Program-made: the position numbers and the translations under genes
In this document: positions 1-7,048 of the stretch, piece by piece
Layout of the letters: every line of letters starts with the position of its first letter
Position numbering within the stretch: position 1 is the first letter of the stretch
Source of the DNA: a virus
Virus record (IMG/VR): IMGVR_UViG_3300028024_000017
Span: 1 to 39,787 of that record
Length of the DNA stretch: 39,787 nucleotides
Strand: one strand, 5' to 3'
Notes under the pieces: model-generated
What the model was told of the DNA's origin: nothing
The model's input: only the letters and a program-made list of their open reading frames with translations
Databases searched by the model: none

Positions 1-98
1 AAAAAGGTATCCGCTTCGATTATTGGATGATTTTCTAAATGTCAAGGGGTCTGGAACATTTTTTGAATAATATTTTCTATTCGATACAGAGTGGTATT

Positions 99-842
99 TT
101 ATGGTTGCTTAGATTGACGACATTGTTTGGTAAATGGCTTTTTCGGCATCTTTCTGTAGAGGGAATCAAGGTTAAATAGATTACTCTTTTGCTTAATGTC
201 ATAATCATATTTTCGAAAGTTAGTTCGACTCTTTCGTCTATGTGTTGCAGGCCACAAATCTTCATTATTCCAAAAGTGATCCACCCAGTTATAGGCGAAT
301 TCTAATACATTAACCTGGTACTTGCTCCAGGTTCCTTGTATCCAATCATGGATTTCCTCAGTTATCATAATGCTATCACTTTGTTGGCCCTTTTGGCTCA
401 TCACCCGATGGTAATCTTTAATAAACAAATACAACATCTCAGTTTGGTCTTTGACAAAAGGGAACTTTTTGATCATTTTCGCATAACAATCATATGATAA
501 ACTTCTGAATTCTTTATCGGAGTCAGAAAGAAAAAAGAAATGATCCTCCTTTAAAAGGCTGCCAATGTATCGGTTCATTTGTTTCCCATATTCTGAATAA
601 ATGCCTACCAGCCACACTTTTACTTCTTGGTCATACTCTCTTAACTGTTGGCGGTATTTATCAAGTTTTTCATCTTTCAGCACAGTTTTTTCTTCTGCTT
701 CCGTGATATTCAGGTAATTATTAAAATATTCGAAAACATAATTAACGCAAACTCTCATGTTTTCGTTCCGCTCATCCGTATTGAATTCATTGATCCTATC
801 TTCTTTTTTTCTACGAGCAATATATTCTTCTATGGAAATCAC
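99..842 (-). CDS. Unrecognised protein, about 247 aa
   Basis: I do not recognise this family. The protein is soluble-looking and charged, with no signal peptide or membrane segment. Its C-terminal half is rich in tryptophan and other aromatics (WIQGTW, YNWVDHFW) and it ends in a basic tail (KMPKKPFTKQC). I chose the GTG at 842 because a GGGGTGAT ribosome-binding-like sequence lies just upstream on the minus strand; a TTG at 857 would add five residues (MWGDR). It lies in the AT-rich flank with the other minus-strand genes, about 200 bases from the next one, so it may belong to the same accessory island. No function is proposed. Confidence 0.6.
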   Translation of the reverse strand: MISIEEYIARRKKEDRINEFNTDERNENMRVCVNYVFEYFNNYLNITEAEEKTVLKDEKLDKYRQQLREYDQEVKVWLVGIYSEYGKQMNRYIGSLLKEDHFFFLSDSDKEFRSLSYDCYAKMIKKFPFVKDQTEMLYLFIKDYHRVMSQKGQQSDSIMITEEIHDWIQGTWSKYQVNVLEFAYNWVDHFWNNEDLWPATHRRKSRTNFRKYDYDIKQKSNLFNLDSLYRKMPKKPFTKQCRQSKQP

Positions 843-1043
843 TCTATCACCCCACAAGTCCTAGCCATGTATACTTTACATATAGTCCAATTTTAGCACA
901 CAAATTAATAATATTCGAAAAATGCACGGCCAACCTACCTAATTGAATCGTCGTCAAGTCGGTCCCTGCTATCAATTATACGATTTCTCATTCTACTTGG
1001 GGCGATAATCAATCTCGTTTCATGGTGGTTTTATTCGATATCC

Positions 1044-1799
1044 CTATTGAGATTTATCAATTTGATTCTCTATAGCGATATATTTATTAAGAACCAATAA
1101 ACTTCGTTCTTTAAACCGATTCCGCAAATCCTTCTCCTTCTCGCTTGTAGTGAGCCACAGTTCCCCATACTGCTCCACGAAGGCCTTAATAAGCTTTCTA
1201 TCATCTCCCGTTTCATCGATTCCTAATATCTCCGACATTATTTTTTTGTCTCTAATAATATTCATATAGTCATAAAAGATTTTACTTAGTCTTTCAGATG
1301 CTAGCTTTGTAACATTTTCTTGTGTGTATGGCAAACTCGGCACAATAGAACTAACTTTAATCTTTTTCTTTTTCTTGTTCTTCCCTTTGCCTGTAAATTT
1401 GGGTTCGGAATTATCTTCATTAATCTCGATTTCGATAATATTTTCTTTTTCTAAACGATCACCTTGAATTTTCGTTGAATATGCTTCTATTCCATTTTCA
1501 TTCAGGGTTTGTTCCAGTCTCTTCAACTGTGTGCTCATTACGTCATAAATTCTATCTTCTTTTGAGCCTTTATTTGTTTTACTCGGTTCCGGAATATAAA
1601 ATTCCCCCGCTCTTGAGTCATTTAACAAATTTACATGAAAACTCACTGTAAATTTGTATATTTTCCCCTTATCAATCTTCTCCTTGTCGGTCTTTATGGC
1701 CGTGTTGAATTTGGTGCCAATTTCCTCATCAAAAATATCCGTGTTTTGCAATATGTATTTCACAAGATATTCCTCCCCATATGGTTCATTTATAAACAT
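1044..1799 (-). CDS. Unrecognised lysine-rich protein, 251 aa
   Basis: This intact ORF starts with ATG. I recognise no family. The first 130 residues look like mixed alpha/beta. A strongly basic linker (GKGKNKKKKKIKV, about residues 134-147) separates them from a helical C-terminal half with many charged residues (ERLSKIFYDYMNIIRDKK and onward). There is no membrane segment or known catalytic motif. It sits upstream of the 99-842 gene on the same strand and the two may be cotranscribed; upstream of it is a 0.7 kb gene-free region. The basic linker could contact nucleic acid, but that is only a guess. Confidence 0.6.
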   Translation of the reverse strand: MFINEPYGEEYLVKYILQNTDIFDEEIGTKFNTAIKTDKEKIDKGKIYKFTVSFHVNLLNDSRAGEFYIPEPSKTNKGSKEDRIYDVMSTQLKRLEQTLNENGIEAYSTKIQGDRLEKENIIEIEINEDNSEPKFTGKGKNKKKKKIKVSSIVPSLPYTQENVTKLASERLSKIFYDYMNIIRDKKIMSEILGIDETGDDRKLIKAFVEQYGELWLTTSEKEKDLRNRFKERSLLVLNKYIAIENQIDKSQ

Positions 1800-2535
1800 T
1801 CATTTCCATATAAGGATAATTGTATGCATTATACTGTCCTAATGATTAAGAAACTACACTTTTCCTGGTAACGGGTGTAAATAAAAAACGTCCGAAGTCA
1901 CATTAAAGTAACCTCAGCCGCATTTTAATACGCCTTTTAATTTGTGGACTCTATCTCAGACCCATATAAACACCCGATACACACTCGACCCTCGTTGTAT
2001 GAGGAAACATATCGGCACTTGTAAAAACACAACATGTAGTTAACTATTAATTAGATAACACTAGATGTTGTGGTGTGTTTTCTATTGAGGCTAACTACCG
2101 TCTCAACGTGAAATGAGCCGTTCGTTTTGATGTCTTGGATGTATTTTTAGTGTATTTCTACATATATCCGTCATAGGGAATACGACCATCAGAATTATCC
2201 GTTCAAGGAAACATGTCCACGGGATAAGGTTGAGAGGTCAATTTGGATATGTTCCATTTTATGGAATGGCACGAGCCGTTCGAATGAATGTCTGGTGTGT
2301 ATTTTTATACTTTTTCGTATAAGGAAATACGTCGACATCGTTTTACACCTTTTGTCCGTTCGCGGGAATATATCCACGGTTTTATCTATTTTTATCCGTT
2401 CTCGGGAACAGGTCAATATATGATTGGGTTAGTATCCCGTCGTCTATGGTGGCATGGGTATCACCTCTTGATGAAATGAAAACCCCTTGCAAGAAAGCCG
2501 TGTAATCTTTGCCGTAGCCGTTTAAGGTTTAGATT
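1800..2535. other. Gene-free AT-rich region with diverged repeats
   Basis: No convincing coding region is seen over about 735 bases; the short open frames here lack ribosome binding sites and overlap one another on both strands. It holds an 8-bp inverted repeat (CACAACAT at 2028-2035, ATGTTGTG at 2065-2072) with T-rich flanks, the block GAGCCGTTCG twice (2115-2124 and 2273-2282, each followed by a related TGTCT...GTATTTTTA tract), and a set of imperfect units listed separately. The region probably separates two minus-strand transcription units or is the remains of deleted genes. Confidence 0.5.
2167..2420. repeat. Diverged short repeats with a TCCGTT..GGGAA core
   Basis: Several imperfect units share the pattern TCCGTT, two or three variable bases, GGGAA, then an A/T-rich triplet and often TCCACGG. 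They begin near 2167 (TCCGTCATAGGGAA), 2198 (TCCGTTCAAGGAAA), 2315 (TCGTATAAGGAAA), 2355 (TCCGTTCGCGGGAA) and 2395 (TCCGTTCTCGGGAA). A weaker relative is near 1992 (TCGTTGTATGAGGAAA). Some are 31-40 bases apart, others about 120. Divergence is too high, and spacing too uneven, for an active CRISPR. They may be protein-binding sites or a decayed tandem repeat. Confidence 0.4.
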
Positions 2536-4347
2536 TCAGGTGCAGGTGTGAATGTCTGGTTCATTCGTTTCTACCAACTCAAACCCGAATAGTACAAAAT
2601 AGATGTAAAGCACTATCAGCGCAGTCATCTTATTGATCACAGGCATTTCGATTAAGCCGTGTGCCACGTTATTTCTTAGGTTTAGCCCAAGTTGACAGAC
2701 CATAACGTAATCTACCAAATACAAATAATCTTCAGGAAGCACTTTTACAAATTCATTTTTTAGAAATTCTGTGAATGTCTGTTCCTTTTGTGTTCCGTCT
2801 GATGCCACGCCGGTAGTCGGGTAACCATAATATTCAAAAAATCTACGAAGCGCCCCTTCATACTGAGGTACCAGTATGTGAATTGCTGAGATATAGTCAT
2901 CAGCAAATAATCTTTCTATTCCGCGATCGATAATGGTCTGCTGATCTACAGAAATAAAATCGCGACTACGAAGAAACCGCGCGATGGTTTCAGCGGTCAT
3001 TCCAGCATCAGAGTAGGCGCACCATATCTTATGAAATATCTGAAATTGAGCATTGAGTAGTATCCCATATGTTTGAGCGAAAAAATACAACTCCCAATCG
3101 TCAGCGTCGTTGCCAATAAAAACACTTCTGCCATTTTGCATGCTGTTAAGGGATGCTATCATTGGTAAAACCGAATTTATAGAATTTGATTTCGCTTGAG
3201 ATTCCGACATAGTCTTGGAAGGAGTAAAAAATGAAACCGTTAAGCGAGGTAAATAATCTGCAACATTTGTAGCATTAACACCCTCTGTAAAGGCGGTAAC
3301 CATATTATTCAATTGGTCAGCTACGGCTTCGGGTAAATTTATGCTAATACGATGCACTTGCATTTCGTCACTCTCAGACAACTTGCGCTGCGCGTCCTTT
3401 ATTTTTACCTTTATGTCTGCAATTTCATTTGGGAGGCCGTTTTCGAGATATATCTTAAGAGCGCATTCGTAATGCGCTACAGCGGCAAGAAAACTTTCAT
3501 CAGCCTCGGCGAGAGATTCATAGTACTTCCCATATTCTCTTGCAAGTGTGAGGACATCGCCATTTTCGATTCGCGCCCAAAAAAGAAGTTCACGGATGAA
3601 AACATCTTTAGAATGGATATCACACCTATTCTTGCAGAAATCAAGGTGCGCAATCAGCGTCTGCTTGGCTGTGGCGGTCAATAACTGTGAGTGTTTATCT
3701 CTAAATTCACGCAAGCATTGAGAAAAAGTAAGCAAACCCCAAGAGCTATCATCATTCTGGTCAAGGATATGTTCTGGATCAATGACTGTTTCAACTATTT
3801 TACTTTCAACCATTTGCATAATTGCCTCAAGATTATCGGCGATGTTGAATTGCAAAGCCAGTTCCGTCAGTCTCTCAAACTTTGAACTAAAGTCAAAAGA
3901 TAATGGCTTATCTGCAAGATAAATTAACGTTTCTTGGCAGAGGTTCTTAACATTTTTATACCGTTCAACCTTTGGAGTGTATTCAACCAAATAATTCAGA
4001 TAACGGTTCCTCAGAATAAAATTTCTTGTCACCGCCAATCGCATTCCATAAAAATCCACACGTTCTTTCTCGAAGTTCTTTATGTCGGGCAAACATACGC
4101 CGTTGGCAAATTCAAACTCAGGAAACAGGAACCCCTTTTTCTGACGTTCGCTGAGATGTATTTCACAGCAGGAAAACAATTCGCTATCCCATTTTAGGAG
4201 TGAACGAATATCTTCATCTTGGCAAGATGTGAGCAGCCGTTTAAACTCATCACGAGCGGCTAAAACTGTAGAGTTAAAATCGAACTCGGCGTTTTCCAAT
4301 AGAAAAGCATCATATTTGTCGAACTGCTCCTTAAGTCGCTCGTTCAT
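2536..4347 (-). CDS. DUF4209-type protein with HEPN-like C-terminal motif
   Basis: A 603-residue protein starting with ATG behind a strong AGGAGG on the minus strand. The C-terminal third (IERLFADDYISAIHILVPQY..., then GLNLRNNVAHG near residue 555-565) matches my recollection of the DUF4209 family. Its R-N-N-V-A-H pattern resembles the R-x4-6-H signature of HEPN ribonucleases found in abortive-infection and toxin proteins. The N-terminal part is helical and has no motif I can name. Neighbours are a Lon/BrxL-like remnant directly upstream and an NBR1-Ig gene, which suggests a defence island. That it is an RNA-cleaving defence protein is inference; an intact R and H are all that the sequence shows. 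Confidence 0.7.
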   Translation of the reverse strand: MNERLKEQFDKYDAFLLENAEFDFNSTVLAARDEFKRLLTSCQDEDIRSLLKWDSELFSCCEIHLSERQKKGFLFPEFEFANGVCLPDIKNFEKERVDFYGMRLAVTRNFILRNRYLNYLVEYTPKVERYKNVKNLCQETLIYLADKPLSFDFSSKFERLTELALQFNIADNLEAIMQMVESKIVETVIDPEHILDQNDDSSWGLLTFSQCLREFRDKHSQLLTATAKQTLIAHLDFCKNRCDIHSKDVFIRELLFWARIENGDVLTLAREYGKYYESLAEADESFLAAVAHYECALKIYLENGLPNEIADIKVKIKDAQRKLSESDEMQVHRISINLPEAVADQLNNMVTAFTEGVNATNVADYLPRLTVSFFTPSKTMSESQAKSNSINSVLPMIASLNSMQNGRSVFIGNDADDWELYFFAQTYGILLNAQFQIFHKIWCAYSDAGMTAETIARFLRSRDFISVDQQTIIDRGIERLFADDYISAIHILVPQYEGALRRFFEYYGYPTTGVASDGTQKEQTFTEFLKNEFVKVLPEDYLYLVDYVMVCQLGLNLRNNVAHGLIEMPVINKMTALIVLYIYFVLFGFELVETNEPDIHTCT

Positions 4348-4409
4348 TGGCTATCCTCCTCGTAAAATACGGATTACAACACATCCACTTATCTATCTTT
4401 ATTCGTTCA

Positions 4410-4550
4410 TTACTCCACGCCCAAAGTCTTAAATACAGCTTTCTGCGGGGTTGAGTAAAATATCAAACTAAACACTCCGATGAGGTCTGCCGGAACTGTC
4501 CCAAGTTCGGCGGCTGACGTTATCGGTATCAGCACTTTCTTCGTTCTACT
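4410..4550 (-). pseudogene. Remnant of a Lon-like (probably BrxL) C-terminus
   Basis: Reading the minus strand in the frame that ends at the TAA at 4412-4410 gives 46 residues including KKVLIPITSAAELGTVP, ADLIGVF and FYSTPQKAVFKTLGVE. The VLIP...VP block followed by FY.xP..AVFK.LGVE at the very end resembles the C-terminal tail of Lon-related proteins, best of all BrxL of BREX phage-defence systems as I remember it. There is no start codon, ribosome binding site or upstream domain: the frame begins inside the preceding broken gene. I read it as the 3' end left after a deletion removed the rest of the gene. The BrxL assignment is from memory of the family tail and is moderate. Confidence 0.5.
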
Positions 4551-4635
4551 GAAGAACAGTCTCTCGCCCAATCCCCAAGTACTCCAGTATCTCCTTCAAT
4601 GTAACCCAATTCTCTATATTACTTTTCTTGTCCAT
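4546..4635 (-). pseudogene. 5' end of an excisionase-like HTH gene, truncated
   Basis: An ATG at 4635 lies two bases after the TAA of the NBR1-Ig gene and behind a good GGAGG, so it is translationally coupled. It encodes 29 residues with NWVTLKEILEYLGIGRETVL and then a TAG. This is the usual N-terminus of small excisionase-family HTH proteins of about 60-70 residues that often precede restriction-modification or BREX genes; the expected continuation (a second helix and a wing such as W..KK.MPA.KIGR.WKF) is missing. The break falls where the Lon/BrxL-like frame begins, so a deletion probably joined the two. Confidence 0.55.
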
Positions 4636-4636
4636 A

Positions 4637-5548
4637 TTATACCTCCGTTGGAGTGCAGAAGCTGTATGCCACAGTTACAGCTGATTTCAGAACCTTGTTC
4701 TTATCAGGAAAACACAATCGGTCGGAATCGTCTTTCATTTCCCATAAGGATTCGTGCGTACCTTCAAACCCCCGAGCGTCGATCTTAGCAGTAACCGAAA
4801 TGATCTCGCCGGGTTTTACTGTTGGGATATCGATACTTGGGGTCAGAGCCTTAACTTTCGTCGTGGCTTGATTGACGCAATCAAACCGTCTGCCATTCCA
4901 CGTCACAGTGCCACTGTTTTTAACTCTCCATGTGTGCTCGAATTTTTCATAGAACCCCACAGTGGGACATTCGGTGGGTATTTCTTCGACCAATAGAACA
5001 TCATCACCAGGGTATAAAGGAAATGAGTTAGCAAGACGCTCATTCACTTGACATCCAGACGGATTACTAAGCAGTCCTCTAACAACATTCGGCACTACAA
5101 ACGCCACGTTATCATTTAGGCTCCTAGCAAATTCTAAAAACTGCTCATATAACCCTTCAAAGACAATGGCTCTATTTTCGGTCTGTAAAATCCCAAAAGT
5201 CTCACATAATTTCGGAAATTCATCCATTGATATAGTTGATCTGCAATATGCGATAAAAGTATCCTTGTTTTTCTTGCTCTGCACATAGGCCTTTATTGGT
5301 GAAGATAGCCCGTTGTACTTCTTATTTCCGCCATAGAGACGTTTTCTGTATGTCGCATCTTCTCCAATCAATCCTGATGGTAAAAATGAACTGTATTTGA
5401 AGACCCTCGTTTTGTTTGACGATTCTTGATTCGCCCCAGCAGGATTAATTTCTCCGCATAAAGCTGAAAAAATCTCTAACACAAACTGCCCTTGGTTTGA
5501 ACAAGGGAAGTGCTTATAAAGTTTGCTTATAAACTCACAAAAACGCAA
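4637..5548 (-). CDS. Protein with C-terminal NBR1-type Ig domain
   Basis: A 303-residue protein. I cannot place the first 190 residues; they are helical, with no catalytic signature I know. The C-terminal hundred residues (FEHTWRVKNSGTVTW, later PSIDIPTVKPGEIISV and HESLWEMKDD) match the NBR1 Ig-like domain, a protein- or ligand-binding beta sandwich with the hallmark W.v.NtGt.tW. The start is a TTG behind a GGGGGAG. The stop is directly followed by the truncated HTH gene, which suggests one operon with it. Context suggests an accessory or defence role; cytoplasmic location is likely since there is no signal peptide. Confidence 0.65.
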   Translation of the reverse strand: MRFCEFISKLYKHFPCSNQGQFVLEIFSALCGEINPAGANQESSNKTRVFKYSSFLPSGLIGEDATYRKRLYGGNKKYNGLSSPIKAYVQSKKNKDTFIAYCRSTISMDEFPKLCETFGILQTENRAIVFEGLYEQFLEFARSLNDNVAFVVPNVVRGLLSNPSGCQVNERLANSFPLYPGDDVLLVEEIPTECPTVGFYEKFEHTWRVKNSGTVTWNGRRFDCVNQATTKVKALTPSIDIPTVKPGEIISVTAKIDARGFEGTHESLWEMKDDSDRLCFPDKNKVLKSAVTVAYSFCTPTEV

Positions 5549-5650
5549 GCCTTATTCTCCCCCTACATAGCAATTTCTAACGTGTCCCCAAAAAGACCCC
5601 TTTTCTATTGTGTAATACCCCCAACCTCTCTCCTTACTATCAAGGCTTGT

Positions 5651-5685
5651 CCCGCTATTCTAATTATAGATAGCGGGATATTTTT
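5651..5685 (+). terminator. Strong rho-independent terminator near the left edge
   Basis: CCCGCTA at 5651-5657 pairs with TAGCGGG at 5671-5677, with an inner TCTA/TAGA extension, followed by ATATTTTT. The orientation is plus, yet no plus-strand gene lies upstream in this window. It may insulate the prophage from outside transcription or be a host terminator near the left attachment site. Confidence 0.7.
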
Positions 5686-5820
5686 ATGACGGCCAAGGAA
5701 AATGCTGTAAATAATTATATCACTTTAATCTACATCATTAAATATCTTCGTGTAAATCAGTTTGTAAGTAGTCATAAACAGACAGACAAAATCAAACTGA
5801 ATGGACAAGCCGAAAGGCTC

Positions 5821-5890
5821 CCGTTTAAAAAAACGGCGAGTTTTTTGGCTGATTATAATGCCCTTTTCTCGCCGGAGAAAGGGCTTTTTT
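5821..5890 (+). promoter_or_regulatory. Leader attenuator before the sigma-like gene
   Basis: Three mutually exclusive hairpins are visible. First, CCGTTT (5821-5826) pairs with AAACGG (5831-5836). Second, CGGCGAG (5834-5840) is perfectly complementary to CTCGCCG (5868-5874). Third, GCCCTTTTCTC (5860-5870) pairs with GAGAAAGGGC (5875-5884) and is followed by TTTTTT, a textbook terminator. The second pairing would break the third, and the first would block the second. The terminator's 3' arm also holds the AAAGGG ribosome binding site of the gene starting at 5891. A small hairpin with a GAAA loop (AGCC/GGCT) lies just upstream, near 5809-5820. The ligand or trans factor is unknown. Confidence 0.6.
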
Positions 5891-6400
5891 ATGTCAATCA
5901 ATGATAATCAGCAGACAATCATTCAACGGTACAACGAAATCGATGGACACCCCGTCACAGAAGAAGTCTACCGGGCCTATAAGCGCCCTGCATGGGCAGA
6001 GCGCAAGCGCAAGGAACGTGAAAAACGCTGCCGTGATGAAAACGGCAACCGCTGCACCAAGAGCTGTCGTGTTTGTGATTTAGAGCGGGCGAAAAAAGGA
6101 TTGCAGCCAATAGAGCGGACAGGCAATACCCTTTCGCTGGACAAGTTCACCGAGGAAGGCTTCGAAGTAGCTGACCAAGTCGACCTTGCTGAGCTTGTGG
6201 CGGACAAGCTGCTTTTCGAAGAACTTTACGCCGCATTGGAGGAACTAGACCCTGACAACCGCAGGATCTTGGAACTCTTCAGCATCGGTAAGTCCGAGCG
6301 GGAAATTGCCGCCGATATCGGCCTGTCGCAGAAAGCCATTAACAAAAGAAAGACAAAGTTGTTCGCCCAGCTGCGGGAACGCTTGAAAGATTTCATCTAA
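5891..6400 (+). CDS. Sigma-70 region 4-like regulator
   Basis: A 169-residue protein. The C-terminal part (LEELDPDNRRILELFSIG, then SEREIAADIGLSQKAINKRK) is a sigma-70 region 4 type helix-turn-helix that should bind promoter -35 DNA. The middle carries a cysteine cluster (RCTKSCRVC) that could bind a metal. There is no region 2, so it is either a partial sigma or an RNA polymerase-associated activator like others in clostridial mobile elements. I chose ATG 5891; an upstream ATG at 5801 would place 30 codons across the attenuator hairpins. It is the first rightward gene of the prophage and a candidate for early control. Confidence 0.8.
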   Translation: MSINDNQQTIIQRYNEIDGHPVTEEVYRAYKRPAWAERKRKEREKRCRDENGNRCTKSCRVCDLERAKKGLQPIERTGNTLSLDKFTEEGFEVADQVDLAELVADKLLFEELYAALEELDPDNRRILELFSIGKSEREIAADIGLSQKAINKRKTKLFAQLRERLKDFI

Positions 6401-6404
6401 TCCA

Positions 6405-6447
6405 AGTACTCAAAACGCCCTCTGGTGTCCTGTGGATATCAGAGGGC
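6405..6447 (+). ncRNA. GTACTCAA-box RNA element, copy A
   Basis: Four bases after the sigma-like stop codon: AGTACTCAAAA, then GCCCTCTG (6417-6424) paired perfectly with CAGAGGGC (6440-6447) around a loop containing GTCCTGTGGAT. It shares the box and the loop with copies B, C and D, but no gene or ribosome binding site follows; copy B follows in tandem. It may be a degenerate or cooperative partner of B. Confidence 0.6.
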
Positions 6448-6468
6448 TCACACAAAAAAGAAACTTTC

Positions 6469-6542
6469 ATTATCGGTACTCAACCTTCTCTCTTCTGTCC
6501 TTTGGATGGTGAGGGAAGAAAAAAGAGCCCTCGGAACGGAGG
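6469..6542 (+). ncRNA. GTACTCAA-box RNA element, copy B, heading the early operon
   Basis: ATTATCGGTACTCAA (6469-6483, identical to copy D) is followed by a stem of CTTCTCTC with GAGGGAAG (6511-6518) and a loop with CTGTCCTTTGGATGGT. Downstream, CCCTC (6528-6532) can pair either back with GAGGG (6511-6515) or forward with the ribosome binding site (CCTC 6529-6532 with GAGG 6539-6542). It could therefore switch translation of the gene starting at 6550. Position upstream of a DUF2800 operon fits the published candidate 'DUF2800 RNA motif'; I cannot verify a match. Confidence 0.65.
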
Positions 6543-6549
6543 TTCAGGA

Positions 6550-6732
6550 TTGGAAACACAAGCAAAACAAATCGACACCGAATGCCGTGACCGCAAGATG
6601 GACGAAGAATTGGCGGATGTCCTCACAGCAATAAGCGTGGTGTCAAAACGCCTTGCCCGGAAGCTGACGATGCTTTCACAGCAGAACGAACAAAAGGCGG
6701 AAGGAGGAAAATCGGATGAGCAAAATGAGTGA
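6550..6732 (+). CDS. Small hypothetical phage protein, 60 aa
   Basis: The start is a TTG at 6550, seven bases after GGAGG (6538-6542); the protein begins METQAKQIDTECRDRKMDEE. An upstream ATG at 6502 lies inside the RNA element and has no ribosome binding site. It is a short, charged, helical protein (residues 18-40 amphipathic) with no known domain. Related small ORFs open the replication operon in other clostridial prophages and integrative elements. It overlaps the next gene by 17 bases, so the two are translationally linked. Confidence 0.65.
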   Translation: METQAKQIDTECRDRKMDEELADVLTAISVVSKRLARKLTMLSQQNEQKAEGGKSDEQNE

Positions 6733-7048
6733 ACTGTCCTTTGCTGTAACGGAACTTAAGCGTTGCGGCGAAGCGCTAATCGGCATATCTGAATCGCTTG
6801 CAGACTTGTTCAGCGGAAATGATGATGCTCAAATTGTGGATCAGCCGAAGGCGGAAGTCTCTGCGCCTGTCAAAAATCCTATTGCCCTTGAAACGGTTAG
6901 AGCCGTTCTCGCAGAAAAGAGCCGCGCCGGACATACCGCCAAGGTTCGGGAACTGCTCGAAAAGCATGGCGCTGCAAAGCTGTCGGAAATCGACCCTTCA
7001 GAATATCCGTCACTTCTTGCGGAAGCAGAGGTGCTGGGAAATGGGTAA
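6716..7048 (+). CDS. Small phage protein often labelled 'rrp5-like'
   Basis: 110 residues with an acidic N-terminal helix (ELSFAVTELKRCGEALIGIS), a linker, and a helical C-terminal module (PIALETVRAVLAEKSRAGHTAKVRELLEKHGA, shown here only as its key parts: ETVRAVLAEKS and KVRELLEKHG). Homologues in clostridial phages are usually labelled 'rRNA biogenesis protein rrp5', a name without functional support. The ribosome binding site GGAGG ends a few bases before ATG 6716. It overlaps DUF2800 by eight bases. A role in replication is inferred only from its fixed place before DUF2800 and the SSB. Confidence 0.7.
   Translation: MSKMSELSFAVTELKRCGEALIGISESLADLFSGNDDAQIVDQPKAEVSAPVKNPIALETVRAVLAEKSRAGHTAKVRELLEKHGAAKLSEIDPSEYPSLLAEAEVLGNG

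Noticed and set aside
1-98. A gene or RNA at the left edge
   Set aside because: Only short frames without start signals; nothing can be supported in these bases.
2028-2072. Inverted repeat as a rho-independent terminator
   Set aside because: The stem is only 8 bases around a 29-base loop; the T-rich flank is interrupted.
2167-2420. CRISPR array
   Set aside because: Units are too diverged, spacing varies from 31 to about 120 bases, and no cas genes are present.
5801-5890. N-terminal extension of the sigma-like protein from ATG 5801
   Set aside because: It would code through the overlapping hairpins and terminator, has no ribosome binding site, and the extra residues resemble no family.
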